Assembly (NCBI GenBank): GCA_027943245.1
Contig: JANDJZ010000302.1
Location: 1-56,905 of the forward strand
Direction: 5' to 3'
Length of the DNA: 56,905 nt
Origin: Acanthamoeba sp. SK_2022b
Lineage: Eukaryota > Discosea > Longamoebia > Acanthamoebidae
The position numbers and the translations under genes are program-made. Positions 33,013-43,406 of this stretch are shown in pieces; position 1 is the first letter of the stretch; each line of letters opens with the position of its first letter. Under the pieces are notes generated by a model that saw nothing but the letters and a program-made list of their open reading frames with translations, had not been told where the DNA came from and searched no databases.

Positions 33013-34809
33013 TCAGTCCGAGAACTCCTCCTCTTCCTCCTCCTCGACGATTCGGCCGGTGAGGGTGATCTGCAGCGGCGTCGGGAAGACGTGCGCGGAG
33101 AGGCACGATGCGATGGACAGGGAGGGCGCCGACGTCGACAGCATAGAAGGAGAGTCCCCGATGCTGCTGCTCCTGCCCCTCTCCACGGCCGCCTTTGCTC
33201 TTACGCTATCGGCGTTGATGAGGGTGGGGTCGACGAAGGGACCGCTACATCGGTTGCCGGCGCCGATCGCCTGCGCATGGTGGCGGTGCTGCTGGCTGAA
33301 CAGGTACACGTAGCGAACCAGTCGCTGGATGAGCTGCGCCTTGGAACCCTTGGTCGACGCGTTCACCATCTTGAGCTGCTTTTGGAGGACTGCCCGGCAG
33401 AGAGGCGCGCAGTCACAGCAACCAAACCGTCAGGCCGTCTGCGGTCCGGCGATTGCCTCGGGAGGAGCGAAAGTAAGGCAAGAGGCCCGTACCGGAAACC
33501 TTGAGGGTGGAGAGCGACGACAGCTTCTCGAGGGTGAGCGGACCCGAGAGGAGCGCCTTCGCCGTGTCGTCATCGGCCAGCTCCCTCTCCATACGATCCT
33601 GCTTGTCCCGCGCCACGGTGGTGCTGGCCGCCCTCCTCCGTCGCGGCTGAATTATTGTGGGGGGGGGGGCAAAGACTGGTGAGCGTTCACGCCTCCGCAC
33701 AGCGAGGCTAGACCTCCCCACGACTCGGCTCGGTCCAGCAAACAAACACACACGGCGGGAGGGAGGGGAGTACTCGCGGAGGCGTGGAACTGACGGCGGT
33801 CTTCTTGGGTGCCGATGCCTTGCCGATAGTGCTGCCTCGTCGCGCCCTAGTGGCACGGGGCGCGGACGAGGGAGTGGAGGAAGCGCTCTGCACGGCCGCC
33901 GACGGCAGGGCCGCACGCGGAGGCGGTGGAGCACTAACGGCGTTCTCCATGCGGTCTGTGCCAGCTGGATAACCAGCGTAGGGCGGCATTGACCCATACT
34001 GCGAGTAGCTCACCGTGTGTTGCTGCTGCTGATGGTGGTGCTGCTGCTGTTGCTGCTGCTGAAACATGGGGACGGGAGCAGGAAGGAGCGATGACGGCGA
34101 CGAGGGAAGGGGCGATGAAGAGGGCGCGGGAGACGACGGATTGGACCCTTTGGATTCGGCCTGTGTCGGCGAGGGCGCGGGCGAAGGCTGCAAAAGGGAC
34201 GGCGAGCTGAGGGAAGTGGACGTCGAGTGGAGCGTGATGTCGTCAAAGGAGAGGAGGCCCGAATTGAGAAGCAGCTGGTCCTCCGAGTCGAGGAGCAGGG
34301 ACGGCGTGCGATCTTCGCTATCGCTTCCGCCGTTGAGCTTGAACTCTTCATCGTCGTCCCAGCGAAACGAGAACCCGTTGCCGCCATGCAGCTCCTCCTT
34401 TACCGTCACTGTGAGAGAGAAAGGTCAGCCGACGCAATTCATCGGAATGCCAAGTATGCGCGGGAAGCGAAGGGTAACAACGAGCCAAGAAGCAGCAGAT
34501 GTGGCGAGAGGACAGAGAAGGGGCTCGCCTACCGTTCGCGAGGAGGGTGTCCAGGCCGGTGCTGCCGTGCTTGAAGAACCTCTCCAAATCGCCCTGGTTG
34601 CCTGTGGCGATCTCTTCATCCTCGTCGAATTTGTCCTCCAGCTTGGCGTCGGTACCACCGAAGGCGGTGAGTAGAAACGCGGCACTCATCCCCCCATTCT
34701 TCCGCGCGGCCTCCCCCTCCTCTTGGTCGGTGATTAGCCAGTTGTCGTGGTTCACCATCGAATCTTCAAAGGGCTGCAGCCAATCTGATTGATTTGTTTT
34801 GTGCACCAA
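33013..34809 (-). CDS. SAP-domain protein with polyglutamine/histidine tract
   Basis: This is probably a nuclear DNA- or RNA-binding regulator. An acidic N-terminal region (TDAKLEDKFDEDEEIATG) leads into Ser/Pro-rich low-complexity sequence. A Gln/His tract follows, encoded at about 34017-34062. Near the C-terminus two exons join as LKVSVLQKQLKMVN and STKGSKAQLIQRLVRYV, which matches the SAP motif (L...L......G.K..LI.RL). It ends EEEEEEEFSD. Four introns. The start could be the frame opening at 34809 or the ATG at 34756-34758 (MVNHDNWLITDQ), and an upstream exon is possible. I do not recognise an orthologue. Confidence 0.65.
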
Positions 34810-35550
34810 CGTTTGGGTGAGTGGCTGGTGCGCTGAATAATCGCTCTATTGAATGATTGTGCTCATCAAAGACGACTAACACTGGAGAAGGGCTAAAGGC
34901 TGTACAAAAAAAGCAGTAGGGAGTGTGCGGTACCATCAAACGAAGTCTCCATTCTTGGTTGTTGCTTGCAAGAAACGAACCCGTTGTTGTTGAATGGGCA
35001 CTTGTGGTTGACGATTGATTGAAGACCTCTTCTTGCAGCCAATTGGTGGAAGAGGAGGGTGGGGCACCAGCAAGCAGAGAAGGCTAGTGCGAACAAAGGC
35101 TCGAACGATCGAAGGTCGATCTGAGCGGATGAAAGGAGGGGCGGATCCTAGGAAAGGACTGTGGCTCTGTCTAAGGTGAGCTGCGGCTGCCTCGCGGAAA
35201 AACGGTAGAAGAACAAGAAGTGGAAGATGAGGAGGCGAACGAGCCCAGCACACACGAACCAAGTCGATCCTTGCCTGTGTCGCAGCGAAAGAAGCGCCCC
35301 AGCTAATTTGCTCTAGGATGCCTTTTCTGTCGACGGGCGATCTTGGAACGTGTTGTAGAGGAACAGGGACCTTGTTGCCACCTGGCCGGGTACACGAAAA
35401 AAGAAGGCTATCAGGTGGAAGCACCATCACCTTGAGGAGAGGTAGATTGGGCAGGTTAAACATTACAACAAACATTACATTTGTATTTGTGGTTTGGGGC
35501 TGTCAGATACATGAATAAGAACAAGAGGTGTGGGGTCTCGAATTGAGCGC
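34810..35550. other. Gene-free spacer upstream of the SAP-domain gene
   Basis: This 741 bp lies 5' of the SAP gene and 3' of the filamin-type gene. Minus-strand frames exist, including one with a fair splice donor near 35262, which may be an untranslated leader. No conserved protein segment was recognised. Confidence 0.35.
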
Positions 35551-37473
35551 TTAGGCACGCTCGTTGAACTTGAGGAGGGCGTTGAGCTTGCCGTTTTCCT
35601 CGAGCTGAGCCACGGTGTCGAAGTCGCCGACGTACTTGTCGTCGATGAAGACGATGGGGAGGGCCCTGGTGCCGGCCTTCTTGAAGACGGCATCCCTGTC
35701 GGGCTTCTCCATGATGTCGACGGCGATCCAGGGCTCGAAGTCGGGCCTCAGGTGGACCTTCTTGGCCTCGAGGAGGCGCTGGAGATCAAAGACGTCCCTC
35801 CTGCCCTTCTCGGTCGAGGAGGTGGTCGAGTAGAACACGCGGATCTTGCCCTCACCACCGAGCCTGGCCGAGATCGACAACTGTCAGGGCCCGATTACGA
35901 GAGGGGGGAGGGGTAAAGTAGAGGGAGGCGTACGAGATGGCCTCGAGGATGCGGACGGTGAAGACGCTGCCGGGAATGTGGATGCCGTTGTAGGTGACGT
36001 GCACCTTGTAGAGACCGGGAGTGGTGGGGTTGTAAGAAACGTCGTAGGTGGCCGTGCCGCCGGGGGCCTGCTTCTTGTTGACCTGGACCTGATGAGGGAG
36101 AAACGAGACGAAGGCAACAGCAATGTCAGCAACGCTGCAGTGACGCTTGGCAGGTGTCGGGCATCGCTGGGAGGCATTGGGGGGGGGGACGTACGGGGAC
36201 GTTGCTGGCGCCAGCGGGTCCCTCGACCTTGATCTCGAGCTTGCCGTCCTGGGTGGGGGTGTCAACGACGAAGTCGGCGGGCTCGCCGGCCACGGCCTCA
36301 ACAAGACCGGGTCCGTAGGCGCGGCACTTGGCGGCCTGCCTGGAGAGCTCGTCGGCTCTGTTCTTGCCCTCGAGATCAGCGTTGCGGAAGTAGGAGATGT
36401 AGGTGATCACCGACTGCTCGTCGATGCGCGGGTTGGAGAGGGCCTCGGGCGAGAGCAGCTTGGGGATGCCCAGCACGTCGTTGGCGGTGTCGATACCCTG
36501 ACCGCAGTTCTCAATGGCCTTGCTCGAGTCGAGCGCAGCGTGGTTGGGGAACGAGCCGGGCGCAACAGCGTCTAGACACACACACACACGCACGCGCGCA
36601 CACACCCGCGGTAAGCACGCAAGAGCACGCGGTGAGGGGGATGCGTACTGGTGAGAGCGCAGAGGGCCTTGCCGTCGTTCCAGTCTGCACGAGCAGCGAG
36701 AGGGACACAGACGACAATTGAGTCGATGAGCGGGAGATGGGAATGCGGAGGAGAGAGGGCAAGCTGCATACCCTTCTTGAAACCGGTGACGTTGTACTCG
36801 GGGATCTTGGACTGGACCCACTTGAGGAGCTCGCTCTTGGCATTCTCGTCGCCCGAGCCACCACGGTTAACCTGGTACCTCAGAATGAGAGTCCAAATGA
36901 GACCGAGGGTGATTCTCAGGTTGCCGTCGGTGATGTCCACACCGCCTGCACAAGCCAGCCTCTTGTGAGCATTTGGCAAACAAGACTGAGCAATTTTCAT
37001 AAATGAAAAAAAAAACATGCAAAGAAAAATAAAAAATAAGAATGAGAAATAAGAAACTGAAGGCTATTGTTATTATTATTCGAGGACGATGGGAAGTTAC
37101 CGATGTTGACGAGCTTGAGGCCCTCGCTCTGCACGAATTCAATGGCGATCTGGTTGTTCTCGTACTTCTGGTTGGGGACACGAGGGTTCTTGTTCCACCT
37201 CTTGCCGATGGGCTTGCCGCTGATGATCTCGAGCAGGTTGAGCAGCGCCACGCCGTCCTTCAGGTCGGTCTTGAGATCGGTGATGTGCATACCCCTGTCT
37301 GTTAAAAAAAAAAAATCGTTCGCCCCACAAGGCCGCAATCGCTTAGTAATGGGTCACGCTCTCCTTGGGCCCTCCCTTCTATGCTGGCAACTGGCCACGA
37401 GAATCAACGAACCCTTGAGGTAGTCATTGACCCACGCGGTGAAGGTGTGCAACTGAATGTCCTGCCAGCTCAT
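35551..37473 (-). CDS. CH-CH-filamin repeat-SH3BGR-like fusion, actin-binding
   Basis: The protein is about 440 residues. It starts MSWQDIQLHTFTAWVNDYLK at ATG 37471-37473. CH1 continues with TDLKDGVALLNLLEIISGKP and NLRITLGLIWTLILRYQV. CH2 has DWNDGKALCAL, PGSFPNHAALDSS and ISYFRNADLEG, so the pair is an alpha-actinin/filamin type actin-binding domain. One filamin-type Ig repeat follows (GTATYDVSYNPTTPGLYKVH, then VTYNGIHIPGSVFTVRI). The last ~100 residues are a thioredoxin-fold SH3BGR-like domain: KIRVFYSTTSSTEKGRRDV, RALPIVFIDDKYVGDFD, ENGKLNALLKF. It has no CxxC. The SH3BGR part and a complete filamin repeat share one splicing frame, so this is not two genes. Neighbouring verprolin gene fits an actin theme. 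Confidence 0.85.
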
Positions 37474-38105
37474 TTTGCTCTACTCTGCGACTTGGTGGGG
37501 GGCTGTGTAGATGTTGTTGGGGCAGAGGAGTGAGAGAAGAACTGGCCGCAGGCTTTCTGGACAACTCAAGAAAGGCAACGGCCAAATTACAAGGCTCGGT
37601 TCTCCCAATGGCCCATTGTGAGACAACCACTCAAACCGCGTCGACACTCTCTGTGGAACCCTCGCCCATCTTCAATGTGTGGCCAACATTTGGTTGCCCT
37701 GCCGCAGCCACTCCTGTAGCCCTTTGCAGCACAAATGTGGATGCTGTGCAAAGGGGCCAAGCGCCTGGGAAATCGTGGCCAAAACGAACTATTTCTAATC
37801 TCTGAACGGCGCTCAGTGTAAAAGGACGCCGGATTGGCCCTCATCACGATGCTGTTGCCGAGCTAAGGCGCACAGATGGCACACAGCATGTGGCAGAAGG
37901 TAGCCATCAACAAAGAAGAAATAAGAGGGAAAGAAAAGCGAGAGGGAAAATGCAGTAAACGCTTTGACCAATCATGATTCAGAGTTAAGCGATTCAATTT
38001 GAATGCCTCGCATAACTACTACCCCAATGAAAAGTGGATTTTTGCAGAATTTGTTCTTTCTCTTTCTTTCTTCCTCTCCTATCGTCCTCTACACGGGTGT
38101 GCACC
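37474..38105. promoter_or_regulatory. Divergent promoter region: filamin-type gene and eS1
   Basis: This 632 bp separates two divergent starts, one of them a ribosomal protein gene. A pyrimidine-rich stretch precedes the eS1 ATG (about 38052-38085). No shared box was identified with confidence. Confidence 0.35.
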
Positions 38106-39170
38106 ATGGCCGTCGGGTACGTGATTTGAGCTCTCTGATCGTCATCTCTCGGAATGTGTGCCTCACCCTTGGTGGTGCGGTCTCTCCCTGCAGCAAGAAC
38201 AAGAAGCTTTCCAAGGGTGGCAAGAAGGGCCAGAAGAAGAAGATGTAAGTCGCCTCCTCCCCATTCTGTGCCTCCATCTTCGCGCGACTTATATTTCTTG
38301 CCCCTTCTTTCAGCACCGATCCCTTCGCCCGTAAGGAGTGGTACAACATCAAGGCCCCCTCCGTGTTCCGTCAGCGCAACGTTGGCAAGACCCCCGTCAA
38401 CAAGACCGCCGGCACCAGTACGTACCTGGCCCGATTTGTGGTTCCTTTGTTGTGCGCTTGGCTCACCGTTGTGCTGTTTTACAGAGCTGTCGCAGGACGC
38501 TCTTCTTGGCCGTATCGTCGAGGTCTCGCTCGCTGACCTTAACAAGGATGAGGACCAGGCCTTCCGTAACATCAAGCTCAGGATTGAGGATGTCCAGGGC
38601 AAGGATGTGCTCACCAACTTCCACGGCATGAACTTCACCACCGACAAGCTCCGCTCGCTCGTCAGGAAGTGGCAGTCGCTCATTGAGGCCCACGTGGACG
38701 TCAAGACCACCGACGGCTACTACCTTCGCGTCTTCGCCATTGCTTTCACCAAGAGGAGGCCCAACCAGCAGAAGAGGACTTGCTATGCCCAGTCCGCTCA
38801 GATCCGCCAGATCCGCGCCAAGATGGTCCAGATCATCGTCCGCGAGTCTACCACCGTTGACCTCAAGGACCTTGTCGTGAAGTTGTACGTTTGCTCTCCC
38901 TTCTTTTTGTTCCCCATACTTTCTTTTATTCACTGCCCCTCTTTCTCTGTGTGCAGCATTCCTGAGGCCATCGGCAAGATGATCGAGAGGGAGTGCAACG
39001 GTATCTTCCCCCTGAAGGATGTGTACATCCGCAAGGTCAAGATGCTCAAGACCCCCAAGTTCGATGCTGCTAAGCTGGCTGAGCTCCACGCTGGTGGTCC
39101 CGCCGCCGCTGAGGACCTTGGCGCCAAGGTGGAGCGCACTGAGGAGGCTCCCAAGGAGGAAACTGCTTGA
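38106..39170 (+). CDS. RPS3A: 40S ribosomal protein S3a (eS1)
   Basis: A structural protein of the small ribosomal subunit. Exon 1 encodes only MAVG (38106-38116) and splices to [16 protein letters not shown]. The remainder follows the family throughout: [70 protein letters not shown] and [19 protein letters not shown] with [16 protein letters not shown]. It ends EEAPKEETA with TGA at 39168-39170. Five exons; very short first exon is common for ribosomal protein genes. Codon use is strongly biased. Confidence 0.97.
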
Positions 39171-39354
39171 ATATAAAAAACCCAAAACATTAAATCCTCT
39201 CCCTTCCCGCCCGTATATCAATCTCTTGCTTGTTTCTTGTTGAATGGCCGGCCCTTCTATCCCTTACGAGAACGCTTGGTGATTTCTATTTTCTTTATCT
39301 CTAGCTCTTTTTTCTATCCCAACTTTCTGTGCTTTATTGGCCACAAAATCCAAG

Positions 39355-40004
39355 ATGATGAGGAGAGGACTCCCCCTGTTCGCGAGCACCGGCCTTCGCA
39401 CTGCTCCTATTTCTTCCTCTCGCCTCTTCCTCTCCACCAGGCGGCTGGCTTCGTCTGAGGTTGCCGCTCCGTCTGCCGCCCCCAGGAAAAATGTGAAGGA
39501 GTCCACCGGCATTGCCGGTCTCGATGTGGTGCCGAATGCTCGCGAAGTGCTTATCGGCCTCTACAACAAGTACCTCGCCGAGCTGCAGGTCATTGAGCCC
39601 ACTGCCCCCTACCGCAAGCTGGTTGAGAATATGACCAGGGAAAGGCTCAGAGTACCCTCCCCCCCTTACGCTTTCATTTGTGAAAAGCACCTGCATGCCT
39701 CCCCCTGCGGAAGATTTACGTGGCTCTTCTGTTAGATTGTCGAGGAAAATGAAGATATTGCAAAGATCGAGGAGCTCATTGACAACGGGCAAGTGGAAGA
39801 GCTCATCCAAGAAGCCATGGACGACATTGAGGCGGTGCCCTGGTGGCTCGAGCACAAGCCCTGGTTCGCCGTCTCTTGCGCCTTCTTTACCCGTGCTCTC
39901 GCGCGAGTGCACACACCGCGCGGCCACTCACGCTCACCTCGTCTGCGTCGTACAGGGAGGATTCTCCGCACAAGCGCATCCCCGTCTTCGAGAGGGAGTT
40001 CTAA
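39355..40004 (+). CDS. NDUFA5: NADH dehydrogenase 1 alpha subcomplex subunit 5 (complex I B13)
   Basis: An accessory subunit of mitochondrial complex I. MMRRGLPLFASTGLRTAPIS starts an Arg/Ser-rich presequence, then KESTGIAGLDVVPNAREVL, the NDUFA5 core (TGIxGL.V.PNARE.LI.LY). Exon 2 reads IEELIDNGQVEELIQEAMDD and WWLEHKPW; exon 3 ends EDSPHKRIPVFEREF, TAA at 40002-40004. Three exons. The start is ATG 39355 or 39358. The order and the L.G.Q.EE motif match animal and plant homologues. Confidence 0.9.
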
Positions 40005-40386
40005 CCCTCCTCCTCCTCCTCCCTCCCGGAGCGAGGCGGATGGTTGGGCCACACTCCCAGTGTATGTGTGCGGCTTCACCTCGCGTGTGGTGCGATCGCC
40101 CCCTCGCTCTCCCGCTATATGTTTCCTTTCTTTTATTTGCACTCGCGAGTTTATCGACGGGTAATAAATATCACAAAAGCTAGATCATGGCTGTGCTGAC
40201 ACCTCTCCTCTTCTTCCTCTTATCCATCGTCCCGCCTGCCAGTCCTACTTTCTCTCTTTTGTCTTCTCTCTTTCACTCGCTCTCTCCGTACTCTTACGAT
40301 TTCTCCTTCCGTGTTTATGTGACAACGTTGGCGACCAGTCGGGAGGTCTGGTCGCTGCTTCGAGCCGAGCTCCTCCGAGGGCCGGG
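40005..40386. other. Spacer between convergent NDUFA5 and verprolin-like genes
   Basis: This 382 bp is the shared 3' region of two convergent genes. AATAAA at about 40163 on the + strand is a likely NDUFA5 poly(A) signal. No exon is seen. Confidence 0.5.
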
Positions 40387-42819
40387 CTAGCGCCTCGACT
40401 TCAGCTTCGGGAACCCACCGGCGAACAGCCCTCCTGGGGGTGGGCCTCCACCACCGCCGCCGCCCGGTGCAGGCTTACCTGCTCGCACGCGACACGCACG
40501 CAACACGCGGCATCAGTCAGGTTATGCTCTCGTCTTCCCCTCAAACAACCTCATCATCGTCCACTCTGCGCAGGCGCAGCGACACACGGGGAGGGGCGGC
40601 GTACTCTCCACCACTTTGGGCGCGCTGCTGTCTTTCGTGACGGCCTTCTTGAGCTTGACACCGCCCAGCAGCCCAGCGATTCCTCCTGCGCCGCCGCCGC
40701 CGCTTGCGGCGGGTGGCGGCGGGGGCGGACCGCCTCCGGGAGGCGGGGGCGGAGGGGGGCCTCCACCAGGTGGCGGGGGCGGCCCTCCTCCGGCAGGCGG
40801 TGGCGGCGGTGGCGGGCCTCCACCAGGCGCGGGAGGTGGGGGCGGTCCTCGGCCAGGCGCGGGAGGCGGAGGGGGTCCTCCACCAGGCGCGGGAGGCGGC
40901 GGGGGCGGTCCTCCACCAGGCGCGGGAGGTGGAGGCGGTCCTCGGCCAGGTGCGGGAGGCGGCGGGGGCGGTCCTCCACCAGGCGCGGGAGGCGGCGGGG
41001 GCGGTCCTCCGCCAGGGGCAGGTGGCGGGGGCGGCCCTCGGCCAGGTGCGGGGGGCGGAGGCGGCCCTCCACCAGGAGCAGGCGGAGGAGGCGGCCCTCC
41101 TCCACCAGGCGCTGGAAGTTTGGGCGCGAAAGCAGGAAGACCTGGTCCGCCGCCACCAAGTTTGGGCGCGCTGCTGTCTTTCGTGACGGCCTTCTTGAGC
41201 TTGACGCCGCCCAGCAGCCCAGCCATTCCACCGCCGTCAGGGGGAGGCGGGGGCGGTCCGCCGCCCCCGGGAGGCGGAGGAGGCGGGCCACCGGGAGGAG
41301 GAGGCGGCGGAGGACCACCACCGCCAGGAGCGGGAGGCCGAGGCGCGCCGCCGCCAGGAGCGGGAGGAGGGGGAGGGCCACCGCCTCCAGGAGCGGGAGG
41401 AGGGGGTGGTCCACCGCCTCCAGGAGCGGGAGGAGGGGGAGGGCCACCGGGAGCCGGCGGTGGGGGCGGTCCACCGCCTCCGGGAGCGGGAGGTCGAGGC
41501 GCGCCTCCAGGAGCGGGAGGAGGGGGCGGGCCGCCCGGAGCTGGCGGTGGGGGCGGTCCACCGCCTCCGGGAGCGGGAGGAGGGCGCAGGCCACCGGGGG
41601 CCGGCGGAGGTGGAGGCCCACCCATCGCCAGCGGAGGTGGTGGCGGGTCGTGTGGCGAGCGGGGAGGAGGAGTCGGGGGCATCGGCGAGCGAGGAGGAGG
41701 AGTAGGCGGCACGCCGTTGTCAGGTACCGGCGGCGGGATGTAGGGCAGAGGTGGAAGGAGCCCGGAGGCCAGCGGCGGCGGCGGCGGTATCAGCATTGGC
41801 CGCCCCACGACACCGACCATGTCCATCGGCGGAGGCGGCAGGTCTGTAGGCAGGTCGCCGGGCAGGCCCATGGAGCGCGCGCCAAAGACAGGCGGAGGAA
41901 GAGGCGCATCGAATCCACCGAGCGAAGGCGGAGGAGACTCGGGCAGCATGAGCATGCCAGATGATCCCGCTGGGAAGTCGACCGGCGGCGGAGGCAGGTT
42001 GAATGGGGCTTCAGAGAAGCTGCCGGTGGCGGCCCTGGCGTGTGCAGGGAGCGAGCTGCCAGCAGACAGCGGCTGCGGCATGAGAGGCGCGCCATGCGCC
42101 GATGACGAGTAGTGGGGCGTCTGAGGCAGCTGACCGCCTGGGTCGCCCAAGGGACGGCCACCGTAGGGCAGCACTGAGTTGTAGGACACCTGGTTGGCGG
42201 CAAGGTACTGGCTGCTTGAGCCCGGTAGTGCCGCGCTGCCGGAGTGGTTCTCCTTCAAAAGGGCGGGCCTCAGATGAGCAAACATGGGTATAGCAGCGAG
42301 GAAGGAGAGGGACAGGGAGCGTACGGTGTTACCGCGCTTGTTGGCACCGGCTTTTTTTCTCTCCTTCTCGGCCCGCTTGGCCTCTTTCTCCTTCTCCTTG
42401 GCCTCCTTCTTCGCTCGCTTCTTATCCTCTTTCTCCTTCTTCTTGGCCTCGGCGGCCAGTTTCTTGGCCTCCTTCTTGTTGAGCTCCTTTCCATTGTTGA
42501 TGCTTTCCGGGGGTGTGCGGGTGACAGGGGAATAGGAACTGGGTGAAGAAAGGAGGGATGGGCCGGAGGAGTAGGAGAGAAGGGAGGGCTTGGCGGCGAC
42601 CGGCGCGTCTCGTCGAGGAGAGACAGGTCCGGTAGCCTGCATAGCGGCTGCTAATTGCTGGGCATCGATCCTGCCTCCGTTTACGTCGGTGGATATGGGC
42701 CTTCCAGGGTTCACGACGGAGGAACGGCTGGACACCTGGTTGAAGAGGTCGGCCGCTGATGTAATCGTTCGTCGAGCCCCCGGGGGAGGTCGAGTACGTG
42801 GAGGCTGCAAAGCAGCCAT
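40387..42819 (-). CDS. Verprolin/WIP-like protein with two WH2 motifs
   Basis: A proline-rich actin regulator. It starts [20 protein letters not shown] (ATG 42817-42819), followed by a Lys/Glu coiled segment ([20 protein letters not shown]) and then long PPPPPAPGG repeats. Two copies of [19 protein letters not shown] sit in the second half; each fits the WH2 actin-monomer binding motif (LL..I....LKK). A last exon, after an intron near 40500-40600, ends [18 protein letters not shown], the LFxGGxPKL motif seen in verprolin/WIP. A possible intron of multiple-of-three length occurs near 42250-42330 ([12 protein letters not shown] would be removed). It probably works with WASP and Arp2/3. Confidence 0.82.
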
Positions 42820-43406
42820 TGGTTGTGAACAGCGGTTCAAGTCGCTACGCTAGATCTGTGCGCGGAGATCGTTTCTGGCCAGGCTTTTACTCTCACCCTT
42901 CTGCACAGCCAAGATGAGCTGATCCCTGTTCCACGTTGTGTGTACGTCTAAACTGGGCCCTTAGACGCTATTCCTCTTATGTCTCTGCCACGCAGCCCAA
43001 GTCATGAACAGGCCATACCTCGTTGTCAAGTTACCCTTCTTCGGTTTAAAATGGGCGGGCACCGCAGAGTTGTTAAGGTGGCGCTTCAACCGCCCGTTGG
43101 TGGTGTCCTTTTTGAGTAGCGTGATATGGTACAGATTTGGTAAAAGGAAAGACTAGCCAGAAAAAACATCGCCTGGTTGGTGAGGGGTCACGAGTGGCTG
43201 TCCCTGTTGGTGCACGCCTAGCGCTCTCGAGTGCTGGTCGGTACAAGGAAACCAGCACCATAACGTCTCTCTAGAGAAGCACTAAAGAAGAGCATAAGCG
43301 AGAGAACCTCAACTTATCAAGAGTGACGGGGAGAAAGCGCCTGTAGCCCTTTATTCCATTCCCAGAGGAACGAGGACTACCCATTGAAGACATTTCAGTT
43401 CGAAAG
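42820..43406. promoter_or_regulatory. Divergent promoter region: verprolin-like and RapGAP fusion genes
   Basis: 587 bp between divergent starts. I see no recognisable coding exon or strong TATA box. Confidence 0.35.

Noticed and set aside
34936..35475. 180-codon minus frame upstream of the SAP gene
   Set aside because: No conserved segment and no clear splice link to the SAP-domain frame; left as spacer or leader.
40616..41743. 375-codon Gly/Pro-rich frame on the + strand
   Set aside because: It is the complement of the proline repeats of the verprolin-like gene; such repeats stay open on both strands.
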